A stretch of 64,000 nucleotides of DNA, taken from JBPOIC01 sp052034865 (GTDB lineage: Bacteria; UBA10199; JADFYH01). The position numbers were made by a program, and so were the translations under genes. Shown here in pieces: positions 46,239-54,855 of this stretch. The DNA lies in NCBI GenBank assembly GCA_052034865.1, contig JBPOIC010000018.1, positions 62,001-126,000 on the forward strand, read 5' to 3'. The notes beneath the pieces were generated by a model that had not been told where the DNA came from, searched no databases, and saw nothing but the letters and a program-made list of their open reading frames with translations. How positions within the stretch are numbered: the stretch's first letter is position 1; every line of letters starts with the position of its first letter.

Positions 46239-47546
46239 TTAAGGGTGTTTGAGTGTCTGAATTTCTTCCAGAGTCGCTCCAAGGGTTTCTTCCAATTCAA
46301 AACTTGCCTGAGCGATCTCGGCGAAAAGATCCCAACCTTCTTTTTTGGCAGTCATCAGCGATCTTAAGGCGCTGAAATATCCACTCGTATCTGTCTTTCC
46401 GGCCCGGTAACTGGCTTCGATCACTTCTTTCATCTGACGGATTTGAGGAATCAGCGTTGTCTGATTGAGAGCATAACGGCGTCTACTACTTTCAACTCGG
46501 GCAAAGAGGGTGCGAATTTTTTCCTGAACCTGGTTTCTGGAAGCATTCTGAAAAAACTGCGCGCTGGCAAACTCAGCCTCCGCCTGTTTCACTCCGCTAT
46601 TGTATTTTTTTCTGTAGATCGGAAGGTTGAGGGTCAGCTCTCCTGTCCATGCGTTCTCTTCGGCTCCAGGCCGCTGGATGTATTCCCACTGTGTATTTAC
46701 GTCTGGCAGATTCGCCCGCTTTGCTTTTTTAATTTCCCATTCCTTTTGATCAACCTTGTGATCTGCCATTTTAACTTCCGGATTTCTCAATACGCTAATT
46801 TCCAAAAGCTCGCTTGGGTTCAGATTCAGCGTCGGTATTTTGAGAGTTGAGGGAAAAGAAAGAGAAGAGAGAAGGGGCTCTCCACCCGTGAGGTTTTCTA
46901 GCTTGGCCAAAAGCATTTGCTCTTTTTCACGGAGCGATTCGTCCTCCAGAAAAAGACGGGCAAGCTCCGCCTGGGCCCGGCTGATTTCCAGGACTTCAGC
47001 CTGATTTGCCGCCAGTTTTGTTTGAGCCATCGTGATCTCGGTTTTTAAAATCGATTGCACCGACCGAAGAACTTCTTTTTGTTTGTGGATGGCGTAGAGT
47101 GAAAAATAGGTTGTTTTGATATCCCTTAGAATTTCATTTTCCCGTTTGTTCTTGAGTTCCAGATGATGAGAATGCTCATGGATTGCGATCTTGCCTTCAG
47201 CCTGTTTCTTTCCTGGAAAAGAAAATTTTTGGGAAATCAGGTAATCGACATCCATGGCTTTATCTGGTCTTTTTCCAAAAGGGACCTGATAAAATCGCAC
47301 TCCAATTTCTGGATCCTCCAGGGCTTTGGCTTGCGGGATTTTGGCAGCAGCCGCCTCCGAATCTTTATGCATCGCCTGAAGCTCGGGATTTTTTTCCAAA
47401 GACATTTCCAAAAGACGCTCTAGAGTAAGACCGGACTCTTTTCTGAAGGATTCAGGTTTGGAATTTTCAGCCTCGACTGGAAGAGAAAATAATAAAAAAA
47501 GACTCAGCAGGAGGAGAAGGCCCAAATATCGTTTCGGCATAGACAC
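46239..47546 (-). CDS. cusC: TolC/CusC-family outer-membrane efflux protein
   Basis: Trimeric outer-membrane channel for the Cus-type pump. The 435-residue protein has a signal peptide (LLLLLSLFLLFSLPVEA) and long alpha-helical coiled-coil halves with LTLERLLEMSLEKNPELQAM, KIPQAKALEDPEIGVRF and a second repeat from NPSELLEISVLRNPEVK, as expected for OEP repeats. It has no lipobox. The upstream small secreted protein gene is 102 bp away. Confidence 0.88.
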   Translation of the reverse strand: MSMPKRYLGLLLLLSLFLLFSLPVEAENSKPESFRKESGLTLERLLEMSLEKNPELQAMHKDSEAAAAKIPQAKALEDPEIGVRFYQVPFGKRPDKAMDVDYLISQKFSFPGKKQAEGKIAIHEHSHHLELKNKRENEILRDIKTTYFSLYAIHKQKEVLRSVQSILKTEITMAQTKLAANQAEVLEISRAQAELARLFLEDESLREKEQMLLAKLENLTGGEPLLSSLSFPSTLKIPTLNLNPSELLEISVLRNPEVKMADHKVDQKEWEIKKAKRANLPDVNTQWEYIQRPGAEENAWTGELTLNLPIYRKKYNSGVKQAEAEFASAQFFQNASRNQVQEKIRTLFARVESSRRRYALNQTTLIPQIRQMKEVIEASYRAGKTDTSGYFSALRSLMTAKKEGWDLFAEIAQASFELEETLGATLEEIQTLKHP

Positions 47547-47648
47547 TCCATTGTTATTGGAAGACTCAAGATAGAAAAAACACCTTAAGGCTTATCAAAT
47601 AAAAATAGGGAAAAGCAGAACGTGGGAATTGAAAATGAAATGGGGATG

Positions 47649-48017
47649 TCAGGATAGGAAAGAGCCTACTCTCAGATAGAGAGGTGGAGAAAGGTTTAAT
47701 CTCAGAGTCTGTGGATTTTTTTCCAAGGTTAGATTTTGATGAGGCAAGAAAGCGAGAACAAGAGGTTTTAAGAGAAATGAAGCTTCGAAATGATCTTGAA
47801 AAGAGGGAGCTTCTGTCGCCTGAAAATGAGTTTGACCACAATAGGAGCACGAAATCGCTTTTGTCAGCTGGACTTGATTTGTTGTGGAACCGTGACAGCA
47901 GGCGTGGGCTTTTGAAGAGGTTTTCGCCATGGCCTGACAGGTGATGGGCAAAGGCGAAACTATAAGGACAAGGCCCAAAAACATAACAAGAAGAAATTTT
48001 TGAATCAGATGAAGCAT
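47649..48017 (-). CDS. Small secreted Cys-motif protein of the copper island (DUF2946-like)
   Basis: A 122-residue exported protein: signal peptide (LLVMFLGLVLIVSPLPITCQA), then HACCHGS and CSYCGQ motifs, and a C-terminal SPPLYLRVGSFL typical of small proteins at the head of metal-efflux operons. The four cysteines and His could bind Cu(I). Function is not established. It is the first gene of the cus-like operon. A longer open frame at 47566-48054 in another phase is a shadow. Confidence 0.65.
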   Translation of the reverse strand: MLHLIQKFLLVMFLGLVLIVSPLPITCQAMAKTSSKAHACCHGSTTNQVQLTKAISCSYCGQTHFQATEAPSFQDHFEASFLLKPLVLAFLPHQNLTLEKNPQTLRLNLSPPLYLRVGSFLS

Positions 48018-48367
48018 CTGATTTAAGACTAATAACTCCAGTTTTGCTTGGCAAGCGATGTTTCTGTTTTGTTTCTGTCAGTTTGTTCTATCCACTCACC
48101 TTGTGAGATTTTAAAAGTCCGATGAATAGGGCATCCACCTCAGGCGGATGCCCTGTAGTACTTTGAATCTTTATGAGGGGGGCGGCCACCCAGGGCCGCC
48201 CCTACTAGATTCATACCAATGACAGAATTGCGTAAGGTGAGTTACTCCCTACCGCGATAGAAAAATGGCGCTTGGCGCTCTCGCTTTTTCACTCACCTTT
48301 CCCCGATTTTAGGAAGAGGTATGGGCTTGTGATTTTGGCCAAGATTTGTCATGAGTTTTAAACCCCC
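48018..48367. other. 350-bp intergenic region with palindromic repeats
   Basis: No gene. Contains two R2-type hairpins (48129-48153 and 48179-48202) and an inverted repeat AAGGTGAGT (48234-48242) / ACTCACCTT (48291-48299) that frames a GCGC-rich block (AAAAATGGCGC, then GCGCTCTCGCTTTTT). The arrangement looks like a nested miniature element. Confidence 0.55.
48128..48205. repeat. Two R2-type GC-rich hairpins
   Basis: GGGCATCC / GGATGCCC (48129-48136 and 48146-48153) and GGGGCGGCC / GGCCGCCCC (48179-48187 and 48194-48202), each followed by a TGTAG or CTAC edge as in other R2 copies. Confidence 0.65.
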
Positions 48368-48916
48368 ATGAATATTCTCAGACAACCTCTATTTTTGATT
48401 GCGATGCCCCAGTTGCTGGATCCTCGATTTTCAAAATCGGTTGTTTTGCTCCTCGAGCACGATCGTCAGGGAGCTTTTGGGCTTGTGATCAATAAAGCGA
48501 CCGAAATTCAGCTCGGGACCTTTGCGGCCAGCCAGGGCCTTGGCTGTCATCGCGATTATGATCAAACTCCTCTCTATTTTGGTGGGCCGGTGAGCCCCGA
48601 AAAAGGATGGATTTTGCATCAGAATTCCGAAGTTCCAGAATCTCAGCCTGTCCTCCCCGGGCTTTTTTTAAGCAATTCAGTTGCATCAATGAAACAACTT
48701 TTTCAAAGTGGGGGCGCTGCCTTGCATGTCATGTTGGGATATGCGGGTTGGTCGTCCGAGCAGTTGGATGAAGAAATCAGACAGGGCGCATGGTTGATGA
48801 TACCTGCCAAAATTCCTCCCATTCTGGAATATACATCTTCAAAAACCTGGGATTTGTTACTGCGCGAAATGGGTGTGGATCCTTTGCATCTTTTTCCTTC
48901 AGGGGGATTGCAATGA
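48368..48916 (+). CDS. yqgE: YqgE/AlgH-family protein (DUF179)
   Basis: A 182-residue cytoplasmic protein of unknown precise role. N-terminal PLFLIAMPQLLDPRFSKSVV, then HDRQGAFGLVINKAT, LYFGGPVSPEKGWILH and GYAGWSSEQLDEEI follow the family closely. No Shine-Dalgarno is visible. It is convergent with miaE, 7 bp apart. Confidence 0.93.
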   Translation: MNILRQPLFLIAMPQLLDPRFSKSVVLLLEHDRQGAFGLVINKATEIQLGTFAASQGLGCHRDYDQTPLYFGGPVSPEKGWILHQNSEVPESQPVLPGLFLSNSVASMKQLFQSGGAALHVMLGYAGWSSEQLDEEIRQGAWLMIPAKIPPILEYTSSKTWDLLLREMGVDPLHLFPSGGLQ

Positions 48917-48923
48917 ATGGTTT

Positions 48924-49499
48924 TTAGTGAACAGCGGCTTTTAAGGGGAGAGCTGAAATAAGATGGGCTTCAAAAGTAAGAAGTTCTTCAAGGCGAGTGT
49001 TAAGAATATCTTCACGATAGTAAGTTTTCGCGAGCTGAATAAAAAGCTCGTGGTGCCTTTCCTCCGAGCGGGTGAGTTTTTGATAAAAGTCTTTTAAATT
49101 CTTCTCTTCAAGCGCTTCAGCTACCAGGCCAAAGCGCTCACATCCTCGAGCTTCGATAATTCCAGCCAAAAGCAGGCGATCCAACAAATAAAACTCTCCC
49201 CCTTTTCTTGCCTGGGCTTGCAGCGTGTTGATGTAGAAATCCTTCGTGTCAGCTCCAATTTTGAGATTTCTTTTCTCCATCCAAAAGTAGACCTTGGCAA
49301 AGTGATCGAGTTCTTCCTGGGCGAGTGAGATCATTGCGCGGACCAGCTCTTTGCGATCAGGATAATGAGAAACCAGATGGAGTGCACTTGCAGAAGCCTT
49401 GCGTTCGCAGGCAGCATGATCGATCAGAAATTCATCGAAGTGGTTCAGGACATGTTGTGTCCATTCTGGGGTGGTGAGTTTTTTAAGAAACGTAGTCAT
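48924..49499 (-). CDS. miaE: MiaE-like tRNA-modifying diiron hydroxylase
   Basis: Hydroxylates the isopentenyl side chain of ms2i6A37 in tRNA. The 191-residue ferritin-fold protein has diiron ligand motifs: Glu in DHAACERKAS, AQEELDHFAKVY, GCERFGLV and RSEERHHELFIQLA. Length and motif order agree with MiaE. A strong hairpin lies just upstream, isolating it from the CsgG-like gene. Confidence 0.88.
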   Translation of the reverse strand: MTTFLKKLTTPEWTQHVLNHFDEFLIDHAACERKASASALHLVSHYPDRKELVRAMISLAQEELDHFAKVYFWMEKRNLKIGADTKDFYINTLQAQARKGGEFYLLDRLLLAGIIEARGCERFGLVAEALEEKNLKDFYQKLTRSEERHHELFIQLAKTYYREDILNTRLEELLTFEAHLISALPLKAAVH

Positions 49500-49514
49500 A
49501 AGGAAGATTTAAAC

Positions 49515-49555
49515 AAAAAAAAACGAGAGACCATGCAGGTCCCCCGTTTTTTTTT
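49515..49555 (-). terminator. Bidirectional terminator between CsgG-like gene and miaE
   Basis: Nine As, CG, a GACC/GGTC stem around ATGCA, CG, nine Ts. It can end the CsgG-like transcript. Confidence 0.8.
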
Positions 49556-49571
49556 ATAGATCAAGTTTTAA

Positions 49572-50288
49572 TTATCTTGCGACAGATTTTGCAAGATTGA
49601 CGGTGCATTGATGAATGGCATCACTCATCATTTTTCCGACTTTGGAATCTTTAAAGAAGCTGACGCCTCCCACACCGAATTTACCAGCGCCCAATCCACC
49701 GCCACCAGCATCGATACCAAAGCTGGTGCCTTTGGTGGTTACGCGAGAGGAAGCAAGAATTTCACTGGTGGAAGTGTTGATGACTTTGCAGGAAAGATTC
49801 AGCTCGGACTGTTTGACACCCAGACCCAAACCACCCAAACCACCGCCGGCGCCACCAGCGCCACCGATTCCGAAACCACTGCCGTCTTTCTTCGCACCGG
49901 TTAAGGCAAAGGAGACCAGGTTTTCAGCGACTTTCATTTTTCTCTTTTTGGCGGCCTTGGAGCCTGGAGCGGCTTCATCGGAGCGGGCGAGGATTTTTTC
50001 GTTCATGACACCAGTTGGGGCCATCGAGCCTTCTTCACGCTCTAACACGGTGAAACATCCGGATTGAACCAACTCATCCACAGCCACTTCGCGGGAGTTT
50101 AAGGCGACATCATCGTTCCACCAACCAATGGAAATGTTTTCTGTTTTGAAGCGGTCAACGGCGACTTGTAATTTGCTGGAGCATTCAGGAAAGGGTTCTG
50201 CTTTTTTGGCGTGGGCGGGGGTGGAAAGTACGAAACCGGAAATACCTACCGAAAGGGCTAAAGCCCCGGTGATCAGTTTTTTCTTCAT
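49572..50288 (-). CDS. CsgG-like secreted protein with Gly-rich inserts
   Basis: A 238-residue exported protein. Signal peptide 1-27 (VLSTPAHA). The first part (LQVAVDRFKTENISIGWWND, VAVDELVQSGCFTVLEREE) and ASSRVTTKG match the CsgG/HfaB fold that forms curli or holdfast export pores. It has Cys in the mature N-terminus but no lipobox, unlike CsgG. Two Gly-rich inserts (about 136-155 and 196-213) are unusual and occur where CsgG has loops or transmembrane hairpins. No curli subunit is nearby. GAGGAGG precedes the ATG. Confidence 0.8.
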   Translation of the reverse strand: MKKKLITGALALSVGISGFVLSTPAHAKKAEPFPECSSKLQVAVDRFKTENISIGWWNDDVALNSREVAVDELVQSGCFTVLEREEGSMAPTGVMNEKILARSDEAAPGSKAAKKRKMKVAENLVSFALTGAKKDGSGFGIGGAGGAGGGLGGLGLGVKQSELNLSCKVINTSTSEILASSRVTTKGTSFGIDAGGGGLGAGKFGVGGVSFFKDSKVGKMMSDAIHQCTVNLAKSVAR

Positions 50289-50447
50289 AAATGATGGCCT
50301 CCTCGTTAGAGTGGATGTGTGAATTGAAACAAAAAAGGATGAAAAACTTTAACAGAGCAACACGGATTGTCAAGAAATGGCTTTGCCTTTAGCTTTAGTC
50401 TTGGTAACGCTTTTTCCGCTCACAAAAGATATCTGACTTTTGTAGTT

Positions 50448-50491
50448 GAAGAGCGACCTCTTCAGATCGAAAATAGGGTTTTTTGATCAGA
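50448..50491. promoter_or_regulatory. Two adjacent inverted repeats upstream of pgsA
   Basis: GAAGAG-CGAC-CTCTTC (50448-50463), directly followed by TCAGATCGAAAA / TTTTTTGATCAGA (50462-50491). They end about 55 bp before the pgsA ATG and could be an operator, an attenuator or a processed leader. Confidence 0.35.
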
Positions 50492-50545
50492 CGAATGCTC
50501 ATCTACGAAGTTCATCGATAAAGGATTTTGACGGTTTGAATTATT

Positions 50546-51127
50546 ATGAAATCTTTTGGTCTTCCGAATTACATCACCCTCCTGCGCTTTATTCTGATTC
50601 CATTCATTTCGCTTAGCTTTTTGAAAGGCCGTTACGATCTCTCCCTACTTTTTTTGCTGTGTGCCGCCATCTCCGATCTTCTGGATGGAGCCCTCGCCCG
50701 AATTTTGGGGCAGCGCTCAAAGCTGGGAGCCATTCTGGATCCCGCTGCAGATAAAACTCTCATGTTCGTTTTGATTCTGACCTTTGGATGGGCAAGGCAG
50801 ATTTCTTGGATAGTGGTTTTGTTGATTGTTTTGAGAGATCTTTATATTGTGTTGGGGACTTTATTTTTAAAGATAAAGTGCAAACGCATTTATATCCGCC
50901 CGACATATCTTTCAAAAGCGACGACTTTTTTTCAGGTTTCACTTCTCGCCCTCTCTCTCGCCCGAGCCTTTGTCACCTCAAAATCCAATTCATTTCATTC
51001 TCTTGGAATCTCTTGGATGCAGGATTTTTTTATCTTAGCCAATGTGCTTGCTGTCCTGTTTACACTTGCGAGCGGCTTACACTATACCCTCATAGGTCTG
51101 GCCATTTATCGGAATCGGGAGCAGTAA
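50546..51127 (+). CDS. pgsA: CDP-diacylglycerol-glycerol-3-phosphate 3-phosphatidyltransferase
   Basis: Makes phosphatidylglycerophosphate at the inner membrane. The 193-residue protein has about five helices and the CDP-alcohol phosphotransferase motif: DLLDGALAR followed by GAILDPAADK. N-terminal LPNYITLLRFILIP is characteristic of PgsA. The last 38 bp overlap the convergent DUF218 gene. Confidence 0.9.
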   Translation: MKSFGLPNYITLLRFILIPFISLSFLKGRYDLSLLFLLCAAISDLLDGALARILGQRSKLGAILDPAADKTLMFVLILTFGWARQISWIVVLLIVLRDLYIVLGTLFLKIKCKRIYIRPTYLSKATTFFQVSLLALSLARAFVTSKSNSFHSLGISWMQDFFILANVLAVLFTLASGLHYTLIGLAIYRNREQ

Positions 51128-51647
51128 TCCCTTGTTTGCCCGCCCATTTTTTTAGCAGATACCACCAGTAAGCCAAGGCTTCTCTGCCCAGACGAATCCA
51201 TTCATCCCATAAACTCTTTTGATCAGACTCTGGCACCGGGGCCGCAAGGACATCTAGGTGCAAATCCATTCCCATTTTTAAAGCCCGTTTCATATGAAAG
51301 GCCTGAGTGACGATCAAGAAATGATGGAGCTTTAAATTTTCAGCAATGGTTTTGGAATATGCGAGATTTTCAAATGTGTTGGTCGACTGCTTTTCGAGGA
51401 TCAGATCGTGATGAGGAATATTTTGCTGAAGTGCGATTTCAAAAGCAATTTCAGCTTCGGTTTTTTGGGAAGTGTGAAAAAGACCGCCGGTGAAAATAAT
51501 TTTTCGGACTTTTTGGGCCCGATAGAGCGCAATGCCAAAATCGATTCTTTCCTGAAAAGCGCGGGTGGGAGAATTTCGATGGGTTTTCGCTCCCAATACA
51601 ATAGCGGCGTCTGCCGGTTTGATAAGAAGAGTCGGCTGTTTAGGCAT
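51090..51647 (-). CDS. YdcF/SanA-like DUF218 protein
   Basis: A 185-residue protein with no signal peptide. AAIVLGAKTHRNSPTRAFQERI, IIFTGGLFHTSQKTEAEIA, EKQSTNTFENLAYSK and LIVTQAFHMKRAL are the DUF218 motifs. Members are associated with envelope barrier function and envelope polymer metabolism. The 3' end overlaps pgsA by 38 bp. Confidence 0.88.
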   Translation of the reverse strand: MPKQPTLLIKPADAAIVLGAKTHRNSPTRAFQERIDFGIALYRAQKVRKIIFTGGLFHTSQKTEAEIAFEIALQQNIPHHDLILEKQSTNTFENLAYSKTIAENLKLHHFLIVTQAFHMKRALKMGMDLHLDVLAAPVPESDQKSLWDEWIRLGREALAYWWYLLKKWAGKQGITAPDSDKWPDL

Positions 51648-51710
51648 GGGTGGTGAGAGCCTCTTTCAAAAATCATTCAAAGACAGGTTCTAAATAACGC
51701 TTTGTCTGTT

Positions 51711-53063
51711 TCAATACAAAGATACAATCGTTTTAAGCTGAGTGAGTTTTTGCTCATCAAACGCCTGCTGCATTCGCACCTCGCTTTCTTTTTCTCTCAC
51801 TGTATTCATTTTTCCCTCTGTGTCTGCATGAATCACGGCCTCTAAAGCTTGATAGTAAAGATCTGGATCATACGAGATGAGGATTAAATCCACGCTCGCA
51901 TTCAACGCATCCACACTCGCCTGACCAACCCCACCGGAGCGTGAATAAATCGGCCCCATAGTGAAATCATCGGTAATCAGGACTCGCTGATAATTCCATT
52001 CCTTTCGAATAATCTCTTCGATGACTTTTTTAGAGACCGAGCAGGGATTTTCAGGATCGAGGGCCTCCAGCGAGGCGTGGCTGAGCATTAAAAAAGCATG
52101 CGTATTTTCAAGAAGGTGTAGAAAGGGCTTCCAGTCCGATTTTTCAAGCGTTTCAAGATCTTTCTCCACTTTTGCGTTCTGGATATGGGTGTCTTCTTCA
52201 ACTCCTCCCAGGCCTGGAAAATGTTTAAGGGTGGGGGTGATACCGAAGCTTTCCAGGGTATCGATGTATGGGAGGGCAACCGCTGTAATTGTTTCCGGAT
52301 CGCCTGAAATCGCGCGTTCATAAATTCTGGACCGTCCATCTATAAGATTCACTCCATGGTCGATTTTTAAATCCACGACCGGGCTTAAATTAAGATTGAT
52401 TCCCAACTCACTCAGCCCTCTCGCCTGCAGTGAGGCGTAATCCCTAATCGATTTTTCCGAATTCACTTTTCCGGTTCCTGAATCTACCAAACTGTTCAGG
52501 GAAGGTTGCAGGGTAAGGGGTGGGGATAATTTGGAGATTTTTCCTCCTTCCTGATCGGTCGTGACCCAAAGCGGCGGCAATTGAAGATTTCGCTGAAAGG
52601 TCTGAAGTTTTTCAACCCGTTTCCGGATTTCATCCTTTGAAAAATTCTGGATATTTTTTCGCGTAATAAAAATTCCACCCACCGCACCTTTGGAAACCAG
52701 GACTTCCAGATCCTCCCAGTTTTCAAAACCCACCACAAAATGCTTTCCCCATTTTTGAAGTAGGGCAGGATCGCTCCTCAACACATCCGTTTTCACCTCC
52801 CTGAAGTAAAATTCCTCTCGGATTCCCATCCACATACTCAAAAACAGAAGAATGGAGGATCCGATGGCCATGAGCTTCTGAGCCCTTAAGGGCGATCTGC
52901 GAAGTTTTTGTCCATTTTTAAAAAGTAGAAAAAGGGAGAGGATCAGTACAAGGGGCAAAGCATATCCTCTGAGAAATAACAGGAAAGGCCCTCGTGATTT
53001 CCAGGCGAAAATGACGAGGGCAAAAGAGAGCAGGAGATGTGAATAATTCCGGAGGGTTTTCAT
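51711..53063 (-). CDS. Membrane-anchored family 3 glycoside hydrolase (beta-N-acetylhexosaminidase-like)
   Basis: Cleaves N-acetylglucosamine from muropeptides in NagZ-type enzymes. About 450 residues, with two N-terminal hydrophobic segments (LLLSFALVIFAWKS; FLLFLRGYALPLVLILSLFLLF), a feature cytoplasmic NagZ lacks, then the GH3 barrel: TDQEGGKISKL, NLNLSPVVDL, TLKHFPGLGGV, and the DDFTMG nucleophile loop. The longer frame (from 53126) is rejected because the ATG at 53063 makes a classic 4-bp overlap with creD and has AGG upstream. A second GH3 gene starts at 63657. Confidence 0.86.
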   Translation of the reverse strand: MKTLRNYSHLLLSFALVIFAWKSRGPFLLFLRGYALPLVLILSLFLLFKNGQKLRRSPLRAQKLMAIGSSILLFLSMWMGIREEFYFREVKTDVLRSDPALLQKWGKHFVVGFENWEDLEVLVSKGAVGGIFITRKNIQNFSKDEIRKRVEKLQTFQRNLQLPPLWVTTDQEGGKISKLSPPLTLQPSLNSLVDSGTGKVNSEKSIRDYASLQARGLSELGINLNLSPVVDLKIDHGVNLIDGRSRIYERAISGDPETITAVALPYIDTLESFGITPTLKHFPGLGGVEEDTHIQNAKVEKDLETLEKSDWKPFLHLLENTHAFLMLSHASLEALDPENPCSVSKKVIEEIIRKEWNYQRVLITDDFTMGPIYSRSGGVGQASVDALNASVDLILISYDPDLYYQALEAVIHADTEGKMNTVREKESEVRMQQAFDEQKLTQLKTIVSLY

Positions 53064-54415
53064 AAGGACCTCGGCGAGCTCGGCGTGGGAATATTTTCTT
53101 CTTTCGGCTCTCCAATAGAGTACCAATCAATTTTGCGAGTCAGATACATAGTGAAAGCCAGAATCAGAAAGAGGGCGATCGATCCAAACAGGAGGGAGAA
53201 ATCTTCAGAGCGCAGTAGAAGATAAAGATAGGCATATTGAAGACTCAAAATCCCTGTCATGATCAAGGCCTTCGATTTTGCTTTCAATACGGAGGCACTG
53301 TAGAAAGAAATGAGGCCGATGTTTGCCAGGCTGGCGATAAGGTAGGAGATGCCGAACGGGAAATGCTCCGAGAGTGATAGCAGGGTGAGATAGAAAAGAC
53401 AGAGAGAGATTCCGACCAGAAGATATTGGATAGGATGAATGCGCAGGTGGTTTAAAATCTCGAATAAAAAGAAAGTAGAGTAAGTGAGTAGAATAAAAAG
53501 CAGGGCATATTTCGCTGACCGGGTCGCCATTTGATAAACATCAACCGGCAAGATGAGCTGAACCCCAAAACTTTCGGATGGAGTGTCGGTAAGTTTGGTT
53601 AAACGCCAGGTGGTATCAAAGCCTTTGTCAGTTACTTTGCTTTCTGAGGGTGAGGGGAGGTGACGGCCGATAAATTTGGGATGGGCCCAGGAAGAAGTCA
53701 GATGAATCTGGTTTTCGATGGCGCTGGGTAGAAAATTCAGGCTTTCTCCTCCTTTGAGATCCAGCTGGATTTTAAACGTCCAGGCCTGTGCATTCAGGTT
53801 TTCTTCAAGGTTTGGAAGAGGGGCCGTGAGGTAAGCCTCGTTTTCTCCCAAGCCTTGTGGTTTGAATTTGATTTCTGCCGATCCAAAATGAAGGACGGCA
53901 TTTTTTTGAAGGCCCCGAGGATTGGTCAGATAAAGAAGGAAATGAACCTTTGTCCAATCGATTGATTTTCCTTCGAGTCCCCATTCTTTTAAACTGATTC
54001 CCGTAAACTTTCCTTCCAGGTCAAATCTTCCTCCATAAAGAACGGCACTGAATATTCCCCGTCTTCGAACGTCCGGAGTCAAACTTCCTTCGATCTTTAG
54101 TTCCTCTGGGGAAATCCATTTCTCAAAGGTTTCATCAACCTGAACTTTCGCTTGTACCTGCGGGTCCCATTTCAGGTTCTTTTCAATGTAGGGAATAACC
54201 AGGTAAGGTCCACGAAGGGTTTGGGTGTTTCCTCCGTTCGTAAGAATCTCGTGCTTTGCTTCGTTGGCACGCGATTGTCTTTCATGAATCAGATTTATAA
54301 TCATCTCAATCGGGATCAAAAGAATCAGCATGAGAATTCCAATCAAGGTAATCTTGAATGGCAGGCTGAGTTTACGTTTGATGGTTTCTAAGGGAGTAAG
54401 GGGTTGGGGATTCAT
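53060..54415 (-). CDS. creD: CreD-like inner membrane protein
   Basis: A 451-residue protein of the CreD family, envelope-stress related in enterobacteria and Stenotrophomonas. One N-terminal helix, a periplasmic beta domain of about 260 residues (GPYLVIPYIEKN; YGGRFDLEGKFTG; TTWRLTKLTDTPSESFGVQLILPVD) and six C-terminal helices (from KYALLFILLTYSTFFLFE). AAGGAG lies six bases before the ATG at 54415; the open frame upstream to 54694 has no support. No CreBC two-component genes are present. Coupled to the GH3 gene. Confidence 0.9.
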   Translation of the reverse strand: MNPQPLTPLETIKRKLSLPFKITLIGILMLILLIPIEMIINLIHERQSRANEAKHEILTNGGNTQTLRGPYLVIPYIEKNLKWDPQVQAKVQVDETFEKWISPEELKIEGSLTPDVRRRGIFSAVLYGGRFDLEGKFTGISLKEWGLEGKSIDWTKVHFLLYLTNPRGLQKNAVLHFGSAEIKFKPQGLGENEAYLTAPLPNLEENLNAQAWTFKIQLDLKGGESLNFLPSAIENQIHLTSSWAHPKFIGRHLPSPSESKVTDKGFDTTWRLTKLTDTPSESFGVQLILPVDVYQMATRSAKYALLFILLTYSTFFLFEILNHLRIHPIQYLLVGISLCLFYLTLLSLSEHFPFGISYLIASLANIGLISFYSASVLKAKSKALIMTGILSLQYAYLYLLLRSEDFSLLFGSIALFLILAFTMYLTRKIDWYSIGEPKEENIPTPSSPRSL

Positions 54416-54547
54416 TTTTATCTCCTTGTAAAGTGCACTGCTGGATGTCTTTTGAAACAAGGAGATGAATAGAGAATGAAGTCTGAAAGAAAAGTTTGTG
54501 AAGAATGAGTGAAGAGATTTTAAATAAACAGAAAGGTGGGGGAAGAT

Positions 54548-54576
54548 GGGAGACTTTGAGTCTCCCAATCTTTTTT
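54548..54576 (+). terminator. Orphan rho-independent terminator
   Basis: Perfect stem GGGAGACT / AGTCTCCC with a 3-base loop, then AATC and six Ts. There is no + strand coding gene upstream until pgsA. Confidence 0.65.
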
Positions 54577-54826
54577 CATTGGGCTGGATAAACTGCAGAA
54601 AAATTGAAGATGCTACCAAAGGGGGGATTTCTATTGAGGACGTCACGAACACCCTCTGACAAAGCAGGAGACGTGCCATCTTCTTGATGCCCAACGGGGG
54701 TGAAAAAAACTTGTTTTATTTTAATAGTTTATTTTGAAGAGGATTTTTTTCTTCAGAGGTTTCAAAAAGATAGACCGATTTTCGAACGTTTTTTTTTTCG
54801 CATTTTAACCGAAAATCGAATTTGTT

Positions 54827-54855
54827 TTGACTAGGAAAGAGGGTTTTTCTACGGT
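54827..54855 (+). promoter_or_regulatory. Sigma-70-like promoter close to a start codon
   Basis: TTGACT, 17-base spacer, TACGGT; the -10 ends six bases before the ATG at 54862 and there is no Shine-Dalgarno, so a leaderless message is predicted. The 9-bp inverted repeat ends 8 bp before the -35. Confidence 0.45.

Noticed and set aside
47566..48054. 162-codon frame overlapping the small CC-motif gene
   Set aside because: Other frame of the same strand, Ser/Phe-rich without signal; the 122-codon frame has signal peptide and Cys motifs.
49615..50067. Pro-rich 150-codon frame opposite the CsgG-like gene
   Set aside because: It is the reverse of Gly-rich codons (Gly read backwards as Pro/Ala).
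54416..54694. N-terminal extension of creD
   Set aside because: The internal ATG at 54415 has a strong ribosome-binding site and matches the family start; the extension is not conserved-looking.
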